A stretch of DNA of 33,204 nucleotides from Collinsella sp. AM33-4BH (GCF_003469205.1 NZ_QSIN01000016.1:1-33204); one strand, 5' to 3'; shown: positions 1 through 7,219, counted from the stretch's first letter. The notes: generated by a model not told the origin, from the letters alone. Program-made: numbers and translations.

Positions 1-135
1 TATTCGCTCAATGTGTTCGGCTGAGATCGGAAATCAACCTTCCGGATTTAACGACAGGATGCCGCCGGTTCGCGCATTCATGATAAGAAGACTTCCGTTA
101 TGTTCATGCACCACATTAAATTGCGACAGTTTCAC
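1..135 (-). pseudogene. possible N-terminus of a radical-SAM/SPASM peptide maturase, interrupted by TGA, cut by window edge
   Basis: Reading leftward from a GTG at 135, 33 codons begin MKLSQFNVVHEHNG and continue with SLLIMNARTGGILSLNPEG before a TGA at 36-34; the same frame then stays open (FPISAEHIERI) to the window edge. The pattern K-[LI]-S-x-[FY]-N-V, a short polar turn, then hydrophobic-N-x-x-[TS]-G-x-L-x-x-L is how many radical-SAM/SPASM peptide maturases begin. A GGAG lies 10 bases before the GTG. It sits 66 bases after the second ABC permease on the same strand, so it would be the next gene of the peptide/transporter cluster. Seen: the short frame and the stop. Inferred: the family, since no CxxxCxxC motif is inside the window. 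It may be a nonsense-mutated gene or a chance ORF. Confidence 0.35.
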
Positions 136-201
136 TTCGCACCATCTCCATTTCCAACCAAATCCATATCGACCCTCAGACGCTGCGCATACGCCAGCGC
201 A

Positions 202-990
202 CTACCTTCTTCGATAAAAACTGCACGAAAGCAGCAATAGACATGCGAGCGACACGATGACCGCATGGCCGCATGCAGCCATCAGGACCGTCCCGCCGGC
301 AGCCCCGCACGCCCTCATCCAATAAGCCATGTGAACCGGGGGTAAAACGGTTGGGAAACTCATCGCGATAACAAGGCCCGCGAACGTTGCGACCAGCAAG
401 GCTCCCGACACAAGAGATCTGATCCTGAACACCTCATATGCAACCGCAACCATCAGCGTATAAGCGGCGTCTATAACGATATTCGACAGGAGTGCCGAGG
501 TCACATTACCAACCGTAAGGCTGTCTAGACCGCTTCCGGAGCACACGGCAAAGACCGCAGCGACACCGAGAGTAAACACGATGTAGGGGCACAGCGTATA
601 CACTTCGCAAGCCAATGTCTTTGCCGCAAACAGCTGCCAGCTGCGGAAGCCCCGAGCAATCGAAACTCCCCTTGCCGACACGCTCGTCGCATCACCGAAT
701 AGCGTCCCCGCCACAACAACAGAGACGATTGGGAAGAACACCGTATGCGCCATGGAGACGACACTTAGCCAGGAAGAGATACCCGTTGGCCCAACCCCTA
801 TCGAGAAAAGATAGCCCGGATCGGCGGAAAAGCCAAAGAACTGGCCCTCTCCCCCTGCGGAGACCCATGCGCCGGACCCGGCAAACACATAAATCCCCGC
901 GATGCCCAAATACATCAGCGCTATTATCACGGCGAGTTTCATTCTCCTTGCGCGGAACAGTTCCGCCCTGACCGACATCCCAAGATTCAT
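202..990 (-). CDS. ABC-2 type permease subunit (second of pair)
   Basis: Integral membrane subunit of about 262 residues, probably pairing with the permease encoded just upstream to form the channel of an ABC exporter powered by the ATPase at 1805-2725. The start chosen is ATG at 990 (MNLGMSVRAELFRARR), which overlaps the upstream stop as ATGA, a sign of translational coupling; the long in-frame extension above it is a shadow of the upstream gene. A basic amphipathic N-terminus precedes the first membrane helix (KLAVIIALMYLGIAGIYVF); about six hydrophobic helices follow and the protein ends in a short basic tail (SFYRRR). Such ABC-2 pairs are typical of lantibiotic/bacteriocin immunity or export systems. 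The substrate is inferred from the small Cys-rich peptides at the head of the cluster. Confidence 0.8.
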   Translation of the reverse strand: MNLGMSVRAELFRARRMKLAVIIALMYLGIAGIYVFAGSGAWVSAGGEGQFFGFSADPGYLFSIGVGPTGISSWLSVVSMAHTVFFPIVSVVVAGTLFGDATSVSARGVSIARGFRSWQLFAAKTLACEVYTLCPYIVFTLGVAAVFAVCSGSGLDSLTVGNVTSALLSNIVIDAAYTLMVAVAYEVFRIRSLVSGALLVATFAGLVIAMSFPTVLPPVHMAYWMRACGAAGGTVLMAACGHAVIVSLACLLLLSCSFYRRR

Positions 991-1805
991 CGAACCGCCG
1001 TCCTTACAAATAGCGAGACGAGCGCAACTCCAACCGACACAAGCACAGTGCCGCCCGCATACAGCAAAACCTGAATTACACCAACATTCTGCATACTCAG
1101 GGAACACAGGTTCATCAGGTAATACACGGGCGAGAGCATGAGCAGCAAGCTGGGCTGACCGCTTCCGTATGTACTTGGGAACCACACCATCACAAATGTC
1201 GAAACCGCTATTGCAACGACGCTGCTCGCCACCACACTCCTCGTGAGCAAATACAGGGCGAAGGTAGCGGCGTACATCGAAATGAGCAGCAGCGCGATCA
1301 TCAGCGCAATCGATACAAATTGGGCAAACCCTGAGCACGAGGCCCCAACGTCCCATTGGGCCATCTTGGTTAAATACAGCGCAGTCGTAGAAAGAAGATA
1401 CACGGCACCGACCAGAGTGCAGTTCACCAACAGCTTCGTGATCACAATCGCCGCCTGCGACACCCCTCGCGATCTCGATACGGCGTAAGCCACGGATTCA
1501 AAGTCTCTCGACGTAGCGTAAACCGCGTAGAGAATCGTCACCGGAATCCAGACCACTGTAGACGCAAAAGACGTCCGGGCAACAGAGCCCAAAACGTCCC
1601 CTGCATCCACTAGGTTTCCAATAAAACCTATAGCCCCTCCAAGCGTATACGGGTCATCACCGGCGACCATGATCAGCACCTCAGACGAAGTCGCAGCCGC
1701 AACCACATACAGCACAGCCGCAAGCGCAATCATCAGAGCGGTCGCCGGGTGCCTGGCGAGCAACCATACCTCGCTCCGAAAAGCTGAGATGAACTCGCGT
1801 TTCAT
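987..1805 (-). CDS. ABC-2 type permease subunit (first of pair)
   Basis: Membrane protein of about 272 residues with roughly six transmembrane helices and the usual ABC-2 layout: a cytoplasmic N-terminus, a first helix near residues 23-40, a long extracytoplasmic loop, then a cytoplasmic stretch D-F-E-S-V-A-Y-A-V-S-R-S-R-G resembling the loop in this family that contacts the ATPase. The ATPase stop and this start overlap (GTGATGA); either the GTG at 1808 or the ATG at 1805 could serve, and the TGATG overlap favours 1805. The gene overlaps the next permease by four bases. The three genes therefore form one translationally coupled transporter unit. Export, immunity and both together are equally possible roles. 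Confidence 0.8.
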   Translation of the reverse strand: MKREFISAFRSEVWLLARHPATALMIALAAVLYVVAAATSSEVLIMVAGDDPYTLGGAIGFIGNLVDAGDVLGSVARTSFASTVVWIPVTILYAVYATSRDFESVAYAVSRSRGVSQAAIVITKLLVNCTLVGAVYLLSTTALYLTKMAQWDVGASCSGFAQFVSIALMIALLLISMYAATFALYLLTRSVVASSVVAIAVSTFVMVWFPSTYGSGQPSLLLMLSPVYYLMNLCSLSMQNVGVIQVLLYAGGTVLVSVGVALVSLFVRTAVR

Positions 1806-2725
1806 CACAGCTCGCTCTCTCGACCGATGAGCTCCGAATAAAACTCCTCAAGGCTCTTCCTATGAGAATACGCCTCCGCAACCCTCACACCTGCGGTCGA
1901 GAGCGCTTCGATTGCAATGCCCCGCCCTTCCTTTTTCTCCTCATAGCGCATAAGGACGCTGCCGTCCGGCAGAAAAGAATGTGAGGTCTCATCTCCGAGA
2001 ACCGATCTCGTTCGCTCCAGATCGTCCACATGCAACACGAAACCACCGCGGCATGACTTTTCCAGCTGAGGTGCGGTCATCCTTCGAATGAGGCGACCAT
2101 GACTTATGAAGAGGTAATCAGTTGCCAGCTTGTGCATCTCCTCAAGATTGTGGCTGGATACGAGAATCGTTTTACCTTGATCTTTGTTAAGATGCGTAAG
2201 GATTTTTCTTACTTCGACTATCCCCATCGGATCCAGGCCGTTTGTCGGCTCGTCCAGGATCAACAGCTCCGGATCGCCCAGCAACGCTATGGCCAGATCG
2301 AGACGCCTCCTCATTCCCATTGAGAAGTTCTTCACTTTCTTCCCGCCGGCCTCCCCCAAACCGACGGTTGATAACACACCGTCGATGGAACGATCGGTGG
2401 GAAGCCCCCACTCAATACAGCGAACGACCAAGTTGTCTCGCGCGGTCAGATTAGGATACGAAGCATTGAGGTCGGGCATATAACCCAGCCTTTCCCTGCA
2501 GCTCCGTATTTCACGTCTCCCGGTTTGCCCAAACATCGAGATCGTTCCTGACGATGGCTCCGAAAGCCCCGTGATCAATCGAATTAACGTGCTCTTGCCG
2601 GCACCATTCTCCCCAATGAGTGCACACAGCTCGCCTTCCATTAAAGAGAACGAGACTGATTTAACCGCTTCAAACCCGCCATATCTCTTGGATATGGCAC
2701 GCAATTCAACTGGGACTTCCCGCAT
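1805..2725 (-). CDS. ABC transporter ATP-binding protein, bacteriocin export/immunity type
   Basis: ATPase of about 306 residues. Walker A is GENGAGKST (38-46), the signature is degenerate as FSMGMRRR (134-141) instead of LSGGQ, and Walker B plus catalytic Glu is LLILDEP (154-160), followed by a switch-loop His in SSHNLEEM. The FSxGMxxR signature is characteristic of BcrA/LanF-like ATPases that protect against or export antimicrobial peptides. The start chosen is ATG 2725 because GGGGAGG lies about 9 bases before it; an ATG at 2734 touches that Shine-Dalgarno and is unlikely. The C-terminal 100 residues form an accessory domain. It lies downstream of the two Cys-rich peptide genes and is coupled to the two permeases. 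Confidence 0.88.
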   Translation of the reverse strand: MREVPVELRAISKRYGGFEAVKSVSFSLMEGELCALIGENGAGKSTLIRLITGLSEPSSGTISMFGQTGRREIRSCRERLGYMPDLNASYPNLTARDNLVVRCIEWGLPTDRSIDGVLSTVGLGEAGGKKVKNFSMGMRRRLDLAIALLGDPELLILDEPTNGLDPMGIVEVRKILTHLNKDQGKTILVSSHNLEEMHKLATDYLFISHGRLIRRMTAPQLEKSCRGGFVLHVDDLERTRSVLGDETSHSFLPDGSVLMRYEEKKEGRGIAIEALSTAGVRVAEAYSHRKSLEEFYSELIGRESEL

Positions 2726-2862
2726 GGACGACATCCTCCCCGTCAATAAAAAGGGACGACATGGCAATTGTGCGGGGTTATAGGTAACGTCGGTTCGCCC
2801 CCCATATTGCAATGCCACATCGCCCCTCAGGCGCTGCTGGCCAAAATATCTTTGAACAGTCT

Positions 2863-2909
2863 GTGCACGCCGTACGGCGTGCACTATCCGCTAAAAGCGG
2901 ATAGTGCAC
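2863..2909 (-). promoter_or_regulatory. two overlapping perfect palindromes between peptide gene and ABC transporter
   Basis: The first is a 14-bp perfect stem with an AAA loop (arms 2879-2892 and 2896-2909); on the minus-strand transcript it contains the stop codon of the second peptide gene. The second is a 22-bp perfect palindrome (2863-2884, centre at 2873/2874). They share GTGCAC, so only one can form fully at a time in RNA. No T-run follows either. Inference: a processing, stabilising or partial-termination structure giving abundant peptide mRNA and less transporter mRNA, or a protein-binding site. Confidence 0.6.
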
Positions 2910-3010
2910 TCCTGTGAAGAACACTTGGTGCTGCAGCTGCCGTGCGCGTAAAAGAAGCAATTGCTGCACATGGGCTCAGCCCCGGCTGACGGCTCGGTAA
3001 TCCATTCCAT
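2891..3010 (-). CDS. 39-residue Cys-rich peptide 2 (candidate RiPP/bacteriocin precursor)
   Basis: Short gene with a consensus AAAGGAGG 8 bases before its ATG at 3010 and a TAG at 2893-2891. The product begins MEWITEPSAG, has cysteines at 15, 18, 26, 30 and 35 (C-x2-C-x7-C-x3-C-x4-C), contains CSNCFFYAHG and ends CTIRF. It matches peptide 1 at 23 of 39 positions with no gap, including all five Cys, the FFYAHG block, W3, E6-P7 and the terminal R-F. Conservation of start, spacing and Shine-Dalgarno between two adjacent copies argues strongly that both are real. There is no Gly-Gly leader site or Sec signal. I do not recognise a named family; a thioether- or disulfide-bridged secreted peptide is inferred from the downstream ABC exporter. 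A small metal-binding protein is the alternative. Confidence 0.75.
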   Translation of the reverse strand: MEWITEPSAGAEPMCSNCFFYAHGSCSTKCSSQECTIRF

Positions 3011-3056
3011 TTCATTCCCCTCCTTTCGCGGTAGAAAGCCAGTTCATCTCTGCCCC

Positions 3057-3176
3057 CTAGAAACGGAACGTGCAGGACTGATTGGGGCACCTCTTCGTGC
3101 ATCCCCCGTGCGCGTAGAAGAAGCAGTTGCCGCACGCGGGTGCAACGCCTTCCTCCGGCTCGTTAATCCAATCCAT
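3057..3176 (-). CDS. 39-residue Cys-rich peptide 1 (candidate RiPP/bacteriocin precursor)
   Basis: First gene of the cluster. AAAGGAGG sits 5 bases before the ATG at 3176, and the stop is TAG at 3059-3057. The product begins MDWINEPEEG, has Cys at 15, 18, 26, 30 and 35, contains CGNCFFYAHGGC and ends CTFRF. The N-terminal 13 residues are acidic and Cys-free, like a short leader; the last 25 carry all Cys plus basic residues, like a core. It is the paralogue of peptide 2, 46 bases downstream. A strong promoter lies about 40 bases upstream. Five cysteines is an odd number, so one may stay free, form an intermolecular bond, or all may be donors for enzyme-made thioethers; this cannot be told from sequence alone. 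Confidence 0.75.
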   Translation of the reverse strand: MDWINEPEEGVAPACGNCFFYAHGGCTKRCPNQSCTFRF

Positions 3177-3214
3177 CTCTCCCTCCTTTCCTTGCATACC
3201 GAATTGATAATGTT

Positions 3215-3243
3215 ATTCTAATTCGATATGTATCATATTTCAA
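3215..3243 (-). promoter_or_regulatory. sigma70-type promoter of the peptide/ABC operon
   Basis: On the minus strand TTGAAA (3243-3238) and TAGAAT (3220-3215) are separated by exactly 17 bases in an A+T-rich island that contrasts with the GC-rich genes. Transcription would start near 3208, giving a leader of about 30 bases before peptide 1. The remainder of the gap to 3363 shows nothing else recognisable. Confidence 0.65.
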
Positions 3244-3363
3244 TATAAGCTTATTTATATATTACACAAGGTAAGCACCCCCCTGCATCCAGCACAGGAA
3301 ATGACTCTCTCGTTCCCCAGTGACGCGGCGAGAAATACAGGCCACTGCAGGACGTTGAATGAA

Positions 3364-3395
3364 CAGCCCGTGAAAACCGTTGTTTTCACGGGCTG
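3364..3395 (-). terminator. hairpin downstream of the HTH gene
   Basis: A perfect 14-bp stem (3364-3377 with 3382-3395) with a CGTT tetraloop, 31 bases after the HTH stop. The T-rich tail on the minus strand is weak (TTCATTC); on the plus strand a T-run comes only about 16 bases later. It probably separates the DUF2975/HTH transcript from the peptide operon. Confidence 0.55.
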
Positions 3396-3426
3396 CACCT
3401 GCTCAATACTTTTTTATTCTCCAGCC

Positions 3427-3756
3427 TCAGTCGTCTCTAAGATCGACCACGTAAACATGATCTGACTCCAGGACCGGGTCATCACCCGTCGCGGTCGCCC
3501 TGCTCAGCGCGTTGCGGGCGCGCCGCGTCGCCAGTTCCTCAAGTTCTCTTTCGTTGACGCGCTTAATAAGATCGCCAGGCTGGCAATCAAGCTCTACGCA
3601 AATATCCAGCAATGTCTTTAACCTAATTGCCTTCACCTTGCCATTTCGTATTTTTGAGATACTTGCCGGTGTGTGCCCGGTCGCCCGAATGATATCCGTA
3701 CTCGTCTTTCCGCGTCGAAGCAATAAGCTTTCAAGCTCAATAATCAGATAGTCCAT
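3427..3756 (-). CDS. YozG/Cro-C1 family HTH regulator
   Basis: About 109 residues. The first 70 form a helix-turn-helix of the HTH_26/YozG type (SLLLRRGKTSTDIIRATG, then PASISKIRNGK as recognition helix, and the typical DICVELDCQPGDLI ending). An acidic/basic tail to residue 109 is not part of the usual fold. The start ATG at 3756 has GAGGGG about 6 bases upstream; in-frame sequence above it belongs to the preceding gene. It follows a DUF2975 membrane protein with an 8-base gap, the common YoaS-YozG arrangement in Gram-positive bacteria. It may regulate itself and the DUF2975 gene; control of the peptide operon is only suggested by position. Confidence 0.85.
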   Translation of the reverse strand: MDYLIIELESLLLRRGKTSTDIIRATGHTPASISKIRNGKVKAIRLKTLLDICVELDCQPGDLIKRVNERELEELATRRARNALSRATATGDDPVLESDHVYVVDLRDD

Positions 3757-3764
3757 GCCGCCCC

Positions 3765-4301
3765 TCACACCAAATCCTCGGTCTGGTCTTGAAGCAGAGC
3801 TCCGTAGCGCCATATCGCAGAAATCGAGAAGCAGCAAACGGCCCCCAGCACAGCACCAATATCTATGGGCAGGGCCAGGTTTTCAAACATCGAATAGGCG
3901 TTCCCCAGCAAGTCGAAGGGGCCAATCACTATCGAAAGAAACCCCGGAGAAAACAAGAGGTCACCTATTGCCGCTGCAACAAACAGCCACCCGATAATCG
4001 AGATTCTTCGAGCATGCGAAAGGGTAAAGGGCGATTCGCCATGAGCCATGTCCATGCTGATTCCCCGCAGGGTCCATGTGGCCCCTCCGGAAATCAGAAG
4101 ATACATCAAAGGAACCACTACGGAAACCGTCTTTGATGGATCATATAGGTTTCCTTGAGCAGCCATAAGCCCAATGGAAATAACCACCACCACCGAACAG
4201 CAACACACCGCTATAAACAGCGCCGTAAACAGAATCCCAAGCCTTCTTCCGAGAGTCATCATCTTCTGGATGGACTTATCGATCTTCTGGGCGCTATTCA
4301 C
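3765..4301 (-). CDS. DUF2975 family membrane protein
   Basis: About 178 residues with four predicted transmembrane segments: near 24-48, 64-82, 105-125 and 138-165. The pattern of basic N-terminus, an F-T-L-S-H-A-R-R-I cytoplasmic loop between helices 2 and 3, and a C-terminus in which a tyrosine-containing short helix is followed by an acidic tail (QDQTEDLV) is that of DUF2975 proteins, which usually neighbour a YozG-like HTH gene as here. Two adjacent GTG codons (4304, 4301) could start it; AGGAGG is 7 bases before the second, so 4301 is preferred. Function is unknown; membrane sensing partnered with the HTH protein is the usual guess. Confidence 0.8.
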   Translation of the reverse strand: MNSAQKIDKSIQKMMTLGRRLGILFTALFIAVCCCSVVVVISIGLMAAQGNLYDPSKTVSVVVPLMYLLISGGATWTLRGISMDMAHGESPFTLSHARRISIIGWLFVAAAIGDLLFSPGFLSIVIGPFDLLGNAYSMFENLALPIDIGAVLGAVCCFSISAIWRYGALLQDQTEDLV

Positions 4302-4554
4302 CACAGCTCCTCCTAAAGCAATCAGAGGTCTTCTTACTTACTGTTTTTCCTACATTGTAACGAACTCGATAAGAAGAGGGTCGCTTCACGCCGCGCAATC
4401 CCGAACTCCAAGCGTTTCTCATCAGCATTGCCCATCTTTCGAGTCGAAATTCAAATCCAGTTTCTTATCGCATGCTGAAATCAACCCGAACTGGATGTGA
4501 CTGGAAAACAGCGCGCTGCGTCGGTCGCGCTTTCCCGAGCGACTCTGGCACAAC

Positions 4555-4624
4555 AGACGATATGAGTTGAACATTGGGGCCTCTCCCCTTGCAGCTCTCT
4601 CGTGGGTCGGGCGACAATGGTCGT
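4555..4624 (+). repeat. left arm of long imperfect inverted repeat
   Basis: Seventy bases beginning AGACGATATGAGTTGAACAT and ending GGGCGACAATGGTCGT, matched in inverted orientation by 5353-5423 with only a few mismatches and indels. The arms bracket an 869-bp segment filled with transposase debris and are probably the ends of a mobile element. The stretch 4305-4554 to its left holds no gene I can support; it has only a TACAAT-like hexamer (4354-4359, minus) that may serve the DUF2975 operon. Confidence 0.75.
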
Positions 4625-4639
4625 ACCATCAACCGCGGC

Positions 4640-5003
4640 CGCGCGCTGCGGGCCCTCGGCCTCGGCTGCGTCGTCGGGGCGGTCCCGAAGATGCACCGGC
4701 CCGCGGCCGACCGCGGCCGCAAGAACGACCGCCGCGACGCCGAGTGGCTGGCACGCATGCTGGCGCGCCGCAACGTCGTCGAGGTGTGGGTCCCCGACGA
4801 GCGCCCTCGAGGACGCGCGCGACGACCTGCAACACGCCAAGCAGCGGATGTCGAAGTTCCTGCTGCGCCACGGCCTCGTCTTCGACGAGACGACGCCGGC
4901 CGGCAGGCGCAGGGGCGCCTGGACGGGGGCCTACTGGGACTGGACGGAGTCCCTCTCCTTCGACGAGCCCGACGACGCCGCGGCCTACGAGCACTACATG
5001 GAC
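4640..5003 (+). pseudogene. IS110-family transposase remnant, frameshifted and truncated
   Basis: One frame encodes GRKNDRRDAEWLARMLAR and VEVWVPDE, then at about 4802 the homology moves to another frame: ALEDARDDLQHAKQRMSKF and LLRHGLVFDETTP, followed by GAWTGAYWDWTESL and ending EHYMD. This is the N-terminal third of an IS110-type (DEDD) transposase. One extra base at 4802 (or two missing) breaks the frame, and both ends are missing, including the first catalytic Asp and the Ser-containing C-terminal domain. No function is expected. Composition is markedly richer in G+C than the neighbouring HTH/DUF2975 genes, in keeping with acquisition. Confidence 0.8.
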
Positions 5004-5275
5004 GGAAATGACCTGGTAGAGAACCCTCGCACCGTCTACGTCGCAGGGGACGTAGACGAACTCGTCGAGCACGAGCAGCCTCGCGGGCGACACGTCGTTC
5101 AACAGTTTCGACAGCGTTCCCTTGCGCTTCGCGTTGCCGAGCTCGAGAACCAGCTGCGCGGTCTGCCAGAACCTGACCGACATGTCCGCGGCGACCGCGC
5201 GCATCGTGAGGGCGACTGCCATGCGCGTCTTGCCGCGCCTGGACTTACCGAAGAAGACGAGGTCTTCGCGCGATT
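5003..5275 (-). pseudogene. IS21-family IstB helper ATPase remnant
   Basis: Reading on the minus strand: SREDLVFFGKSRRGKTRMAVA, then a segment with ELGNAKRKGTLSKLL, then RLLVLDEFVYVPCDVDGARV and LYQVIS. This is the central AAA+ part of IstB, with Walker A degenerated to GKSRRGKT (normally GxxGTGKT) and Walker B LLVLDEF. Both the N-terminal and C-terminal parts are missing. It abuts the IS110 fragment head to head at about 5003, a junction that shows at least two rounds of insertion or deletion. Confidence 0.75.
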
Positions 5276-5352
5276 GTTTGTGTCAACGGCCAACTGAATG
5301 TGAACCCTTCTTGCATTGTTGCAACCTGGCTGGCAGCCGGTCTTTAATGACG

Positions 5353-5423
5353 ACGACCATTGTCGCCCGACCCACAAAAGAGCCGCAAGGGGAGGAGCTC
5401 CCAATGTTCAACTCATATCGTCT
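5353..5423 (-). repeat. right arm of long imperfect inverted repeat
   Basis: Inverted partner of 4555-4624. It ends about 50 bases before the malQ operator and 90 bases before malQ, so the element inserted just upstream of the malQ promoter without removing it. Confidence 0.75.
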
Positions 5424-5475
5424 ATGGCGCACTACCATTCACCGAAAGTCGGCAACTTTTTCATTCTCTCTATAC

Positions 5476-5487
5476 ATGTTTAAACAA
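5476..5487. promoter_or_regulatory. predicted GntR operator upstream of malQ
   Basis: ATGTTTAAACAA, an 11/12 match to the palindrome TTGTTTAAACAA found also at 14417, 14492, 15387 and 15509. It lies 8 bases upstream of a TACAAT -10-like hexamer (5495-5500), where bound regulator would block RNA polymerase. The nearest candidate protein is the TreR-like regulator at 14615-15334. Confidence 0.6.
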
Positions 5488-5513
5488 CATGTTCTACAAT
5501 AGGGACAATAGCA

Positions 5514-7091
5514 ATGGAAACTCGGGACGAGCCGTCTATCCATCTACGGCGCAGCCCCTTATTCAAAAGGACGGTGAGTGCATCCATGGAGCGTGCAAGC
5601 GGCGTTCTGATGCCCGTTTCGTCATTGCCCGGACCTTACGGTATCGGCGGCTTTGGCTGGAACGCCTATGACTTTGTCGATTTCCTCGCCTCGTGCAAAC
5701 AACATTACTGGCAGATTCTCCCCCTTACGACAACGAGCTATGGCGACTCGCCCTATCAGTCGTTCTCGGCCCGTGCGGGCAACCCCAATTTCATCGACTT
5801 TGCCGAGCTTATCGAGGCCGGCTATCTGGAGCAGTGCGATATCGACGGCGTGTACCTGGGCTCCGACCCCAGCAATGTCGACTATGGTGCCATCTTTGGT
5901 GGCCGTCGTCAGATTCTCGACCGCGCCGCCGAGCGCTTTGCCGCCGACAAGCCGGCCGACTTCGACGACTTTGTCCAAGCAAACGAAGACTGGCTCATCC
6001 CCTACTGCGAGTTCATGACCGTCAAGGAGGAGTGCGGTCTCAAGGCCTTTTGGGAGTGGCCCGCAGAGCTCCGTACCCGCGGCGAGGCTTCTGCCAAGGT
6101 CTGCGCCGCCCATCCCGCGCGCATGCTCTACCACCAGATGACGCAGTACTTCTTCAATCGTCAGTGGAGCCGCCTCAAGGCCTATGCCAACGAGCGCGAT
6201 ATCCTCATCATCGGCGACCTGCCCATCTATGTCTCGCGCGACTCCGTCGAGATGTGGGCCACGCCCGAGCTCTTTAAGATCGACGCCGCCGGTAATCCTG
6301 TGAGTGTCGCCGGCACGCCGCCCGACCAGTTCTCGGCCACCGGCCAGTACTGGGGCAATCCCATCTACGACTGGGACGCCATGGAAGCCGACGGTTTCTC
6401 CTGGTGGGAGGGCCGTATCCGCGCCGCCCTCGACATGTACGATGTCATCCGCCTGGATCACTTCCGCGGCTTCGAGGCCTATTGGGAGGTGCCGTTCTCC
6501 TCACCCGATTCGTCCTACGGTTCGTGGACGCAGGGCCCCGGCCTCAAGTTCTTCAAGACGCTCGAGGAAAAGCTCGGCACGCTGCCCATCATCGCCGAAG
6601 ACCTGGGCTTCCTCACCCCCGGCGTCATCGACATGCGCGACAACTCGGGCTTCCCCGGCATGAAGATCTTGCAGTTCGCCTTTGAGGGCACCAACTCGTA
6701 CTACCTGCCGCACAACTACATTGCCAACACCGTCGCCTATGTGGGCACACACGACAACGAGACGGCGCGCGGTTGGTTTGAGGGAACGGCCACCCCGCGT
6801 CAGCGCGAGCAGGCGGCCCTGTACACCCACCAGCAGGCAGGCGAGCCCATGGCCGATGCACTCAACCGCGCCATCGCCGCCAGCGTAAGCGATACCTGCA
6901 TCTACACCATGCAGGACCTGCTCAACCTGGGCAACGAGGCGCGCATCAACACTCCCGCCACCATGGGCGGCAACTGGACCTGGCGCATGCTCGATGGCGC
7001 CATCACCCGCGAGCTCGAGCACAAGCTCACCGGCTGGACCGAGACCTACTTCCGCATCCCGTCGGAAGACGAAATTGAGCTTCCCCAATAG
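5514..7091 (+). CDS. malQ: 4-alpha-glucanotransferase (amylomaltase)
   Basis: Cytoplasmic GH77 enzyme that moves alpha-1,4-glucan segments between maltooligosaccharides, releasing glucose and building longer chains for phosphorylase. The 525 residues show all family landmarks: SLPGPYGIGGFG near 37, SPYQSFSARAGNP near 79-91, nucleophile Asp315 in RLDHFRG, acid/base Glu362 in AEDLG, and Asp414 in HDNE. The ATG at 5514 follows a weak AGGGA; an internal ATG at 5586 gives MERASGVLMPV, the usual start of shorter MalQ proteins, and cannot be excluded. It is followed by glgP on the same strand after a hairpin terminator, so the two are functionally linked but at least partly separately transcribed. 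A GntR-type operator lies in its promoter. Confidence 0.95.
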   Translation: METRDEPSIHLRRSPLFKRTVSASMERASGVLMPVSSLPGPYGIGGFGWNAYDFVDFLASCKQHYWQILPLTTTSYGDSPYQSFSARAGNPNFIDFAELIEAGYLEQCDIDGVYLGSDPSNVDYGAIFGGRRQILDRAAERFAADKPADFDDFVQANEDWLIPYCEFMTVKEECGLKAFWEWPAELRTRGEASAKVCAAHPARMLYHQMTQYFFNRQWSRLKAYANERDILIIGDLPIYVSRDSVEMWATPELFKIDAAGNPVSVAGTPPDQFSATGQYWGNPIYDWDAMEADGFSWWEGRIRAALDMYDVIRLDHFRGFEAYWEVPFSSPDSSYGSWTQGPGLKFFKTLEEKLGTLPIIAEDLGFLTPGVIDMRDNSGFPGMKILQFAFEGTNSYYLPHNYIANTVAYVGTHDNETARGWFEGTATPRQREQAALYTHQQAGEPMADALNRAIAASVSDTCIYTMQDLLNLGNEARINTPATMGGNWTWRMLDGAITRELEHKLTGWTETYFRIPSEDEIELPQ

Positions 7092-7139
7092 GAGCCACCG
7101 CGCCCGACCCCACCCCATCGTGCGGACGCGTCCGTTTTC

Positions 7140-7180
7140 CCCGCGCGAGGCCACTCCAATCCCTCGCGCGGGCTTCTTTT
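7140..7180 (+). terminator. terminator between malQ and glgP
   Basis: A 10-bp perfect GC stem (CCCGCGCGAG 7140-7149 with 7163-7172) followed by CTTCTTTT. A smaller palindrome followed by TTTT lies just before (7123-7138). Together they should stop most malQ transcripts. Confidence 0.75.
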
Positions 7181-7219
7181 GAATTTCTGACATGTAATCA
7201 ACCCATCACAGGAGGAAAC

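Noticed and set aside
1..36. TGA as a selenocysteine codon in the maturase-like frame
   Set aside because: No stable hairpin with a typical SECIS loop follows within the visible bases, and selenocysteine is not known at this place in radical-SAM/SPASM proteins.
2743..2820. 25-codon frame MWHCNMGGEP... between peptide 2 and the ABC gene
   Set aside because: GAGGGG is only two bases from its ATG and it shares no Cys pattern with the two real peptides; it could be a third small product but support is too thin.
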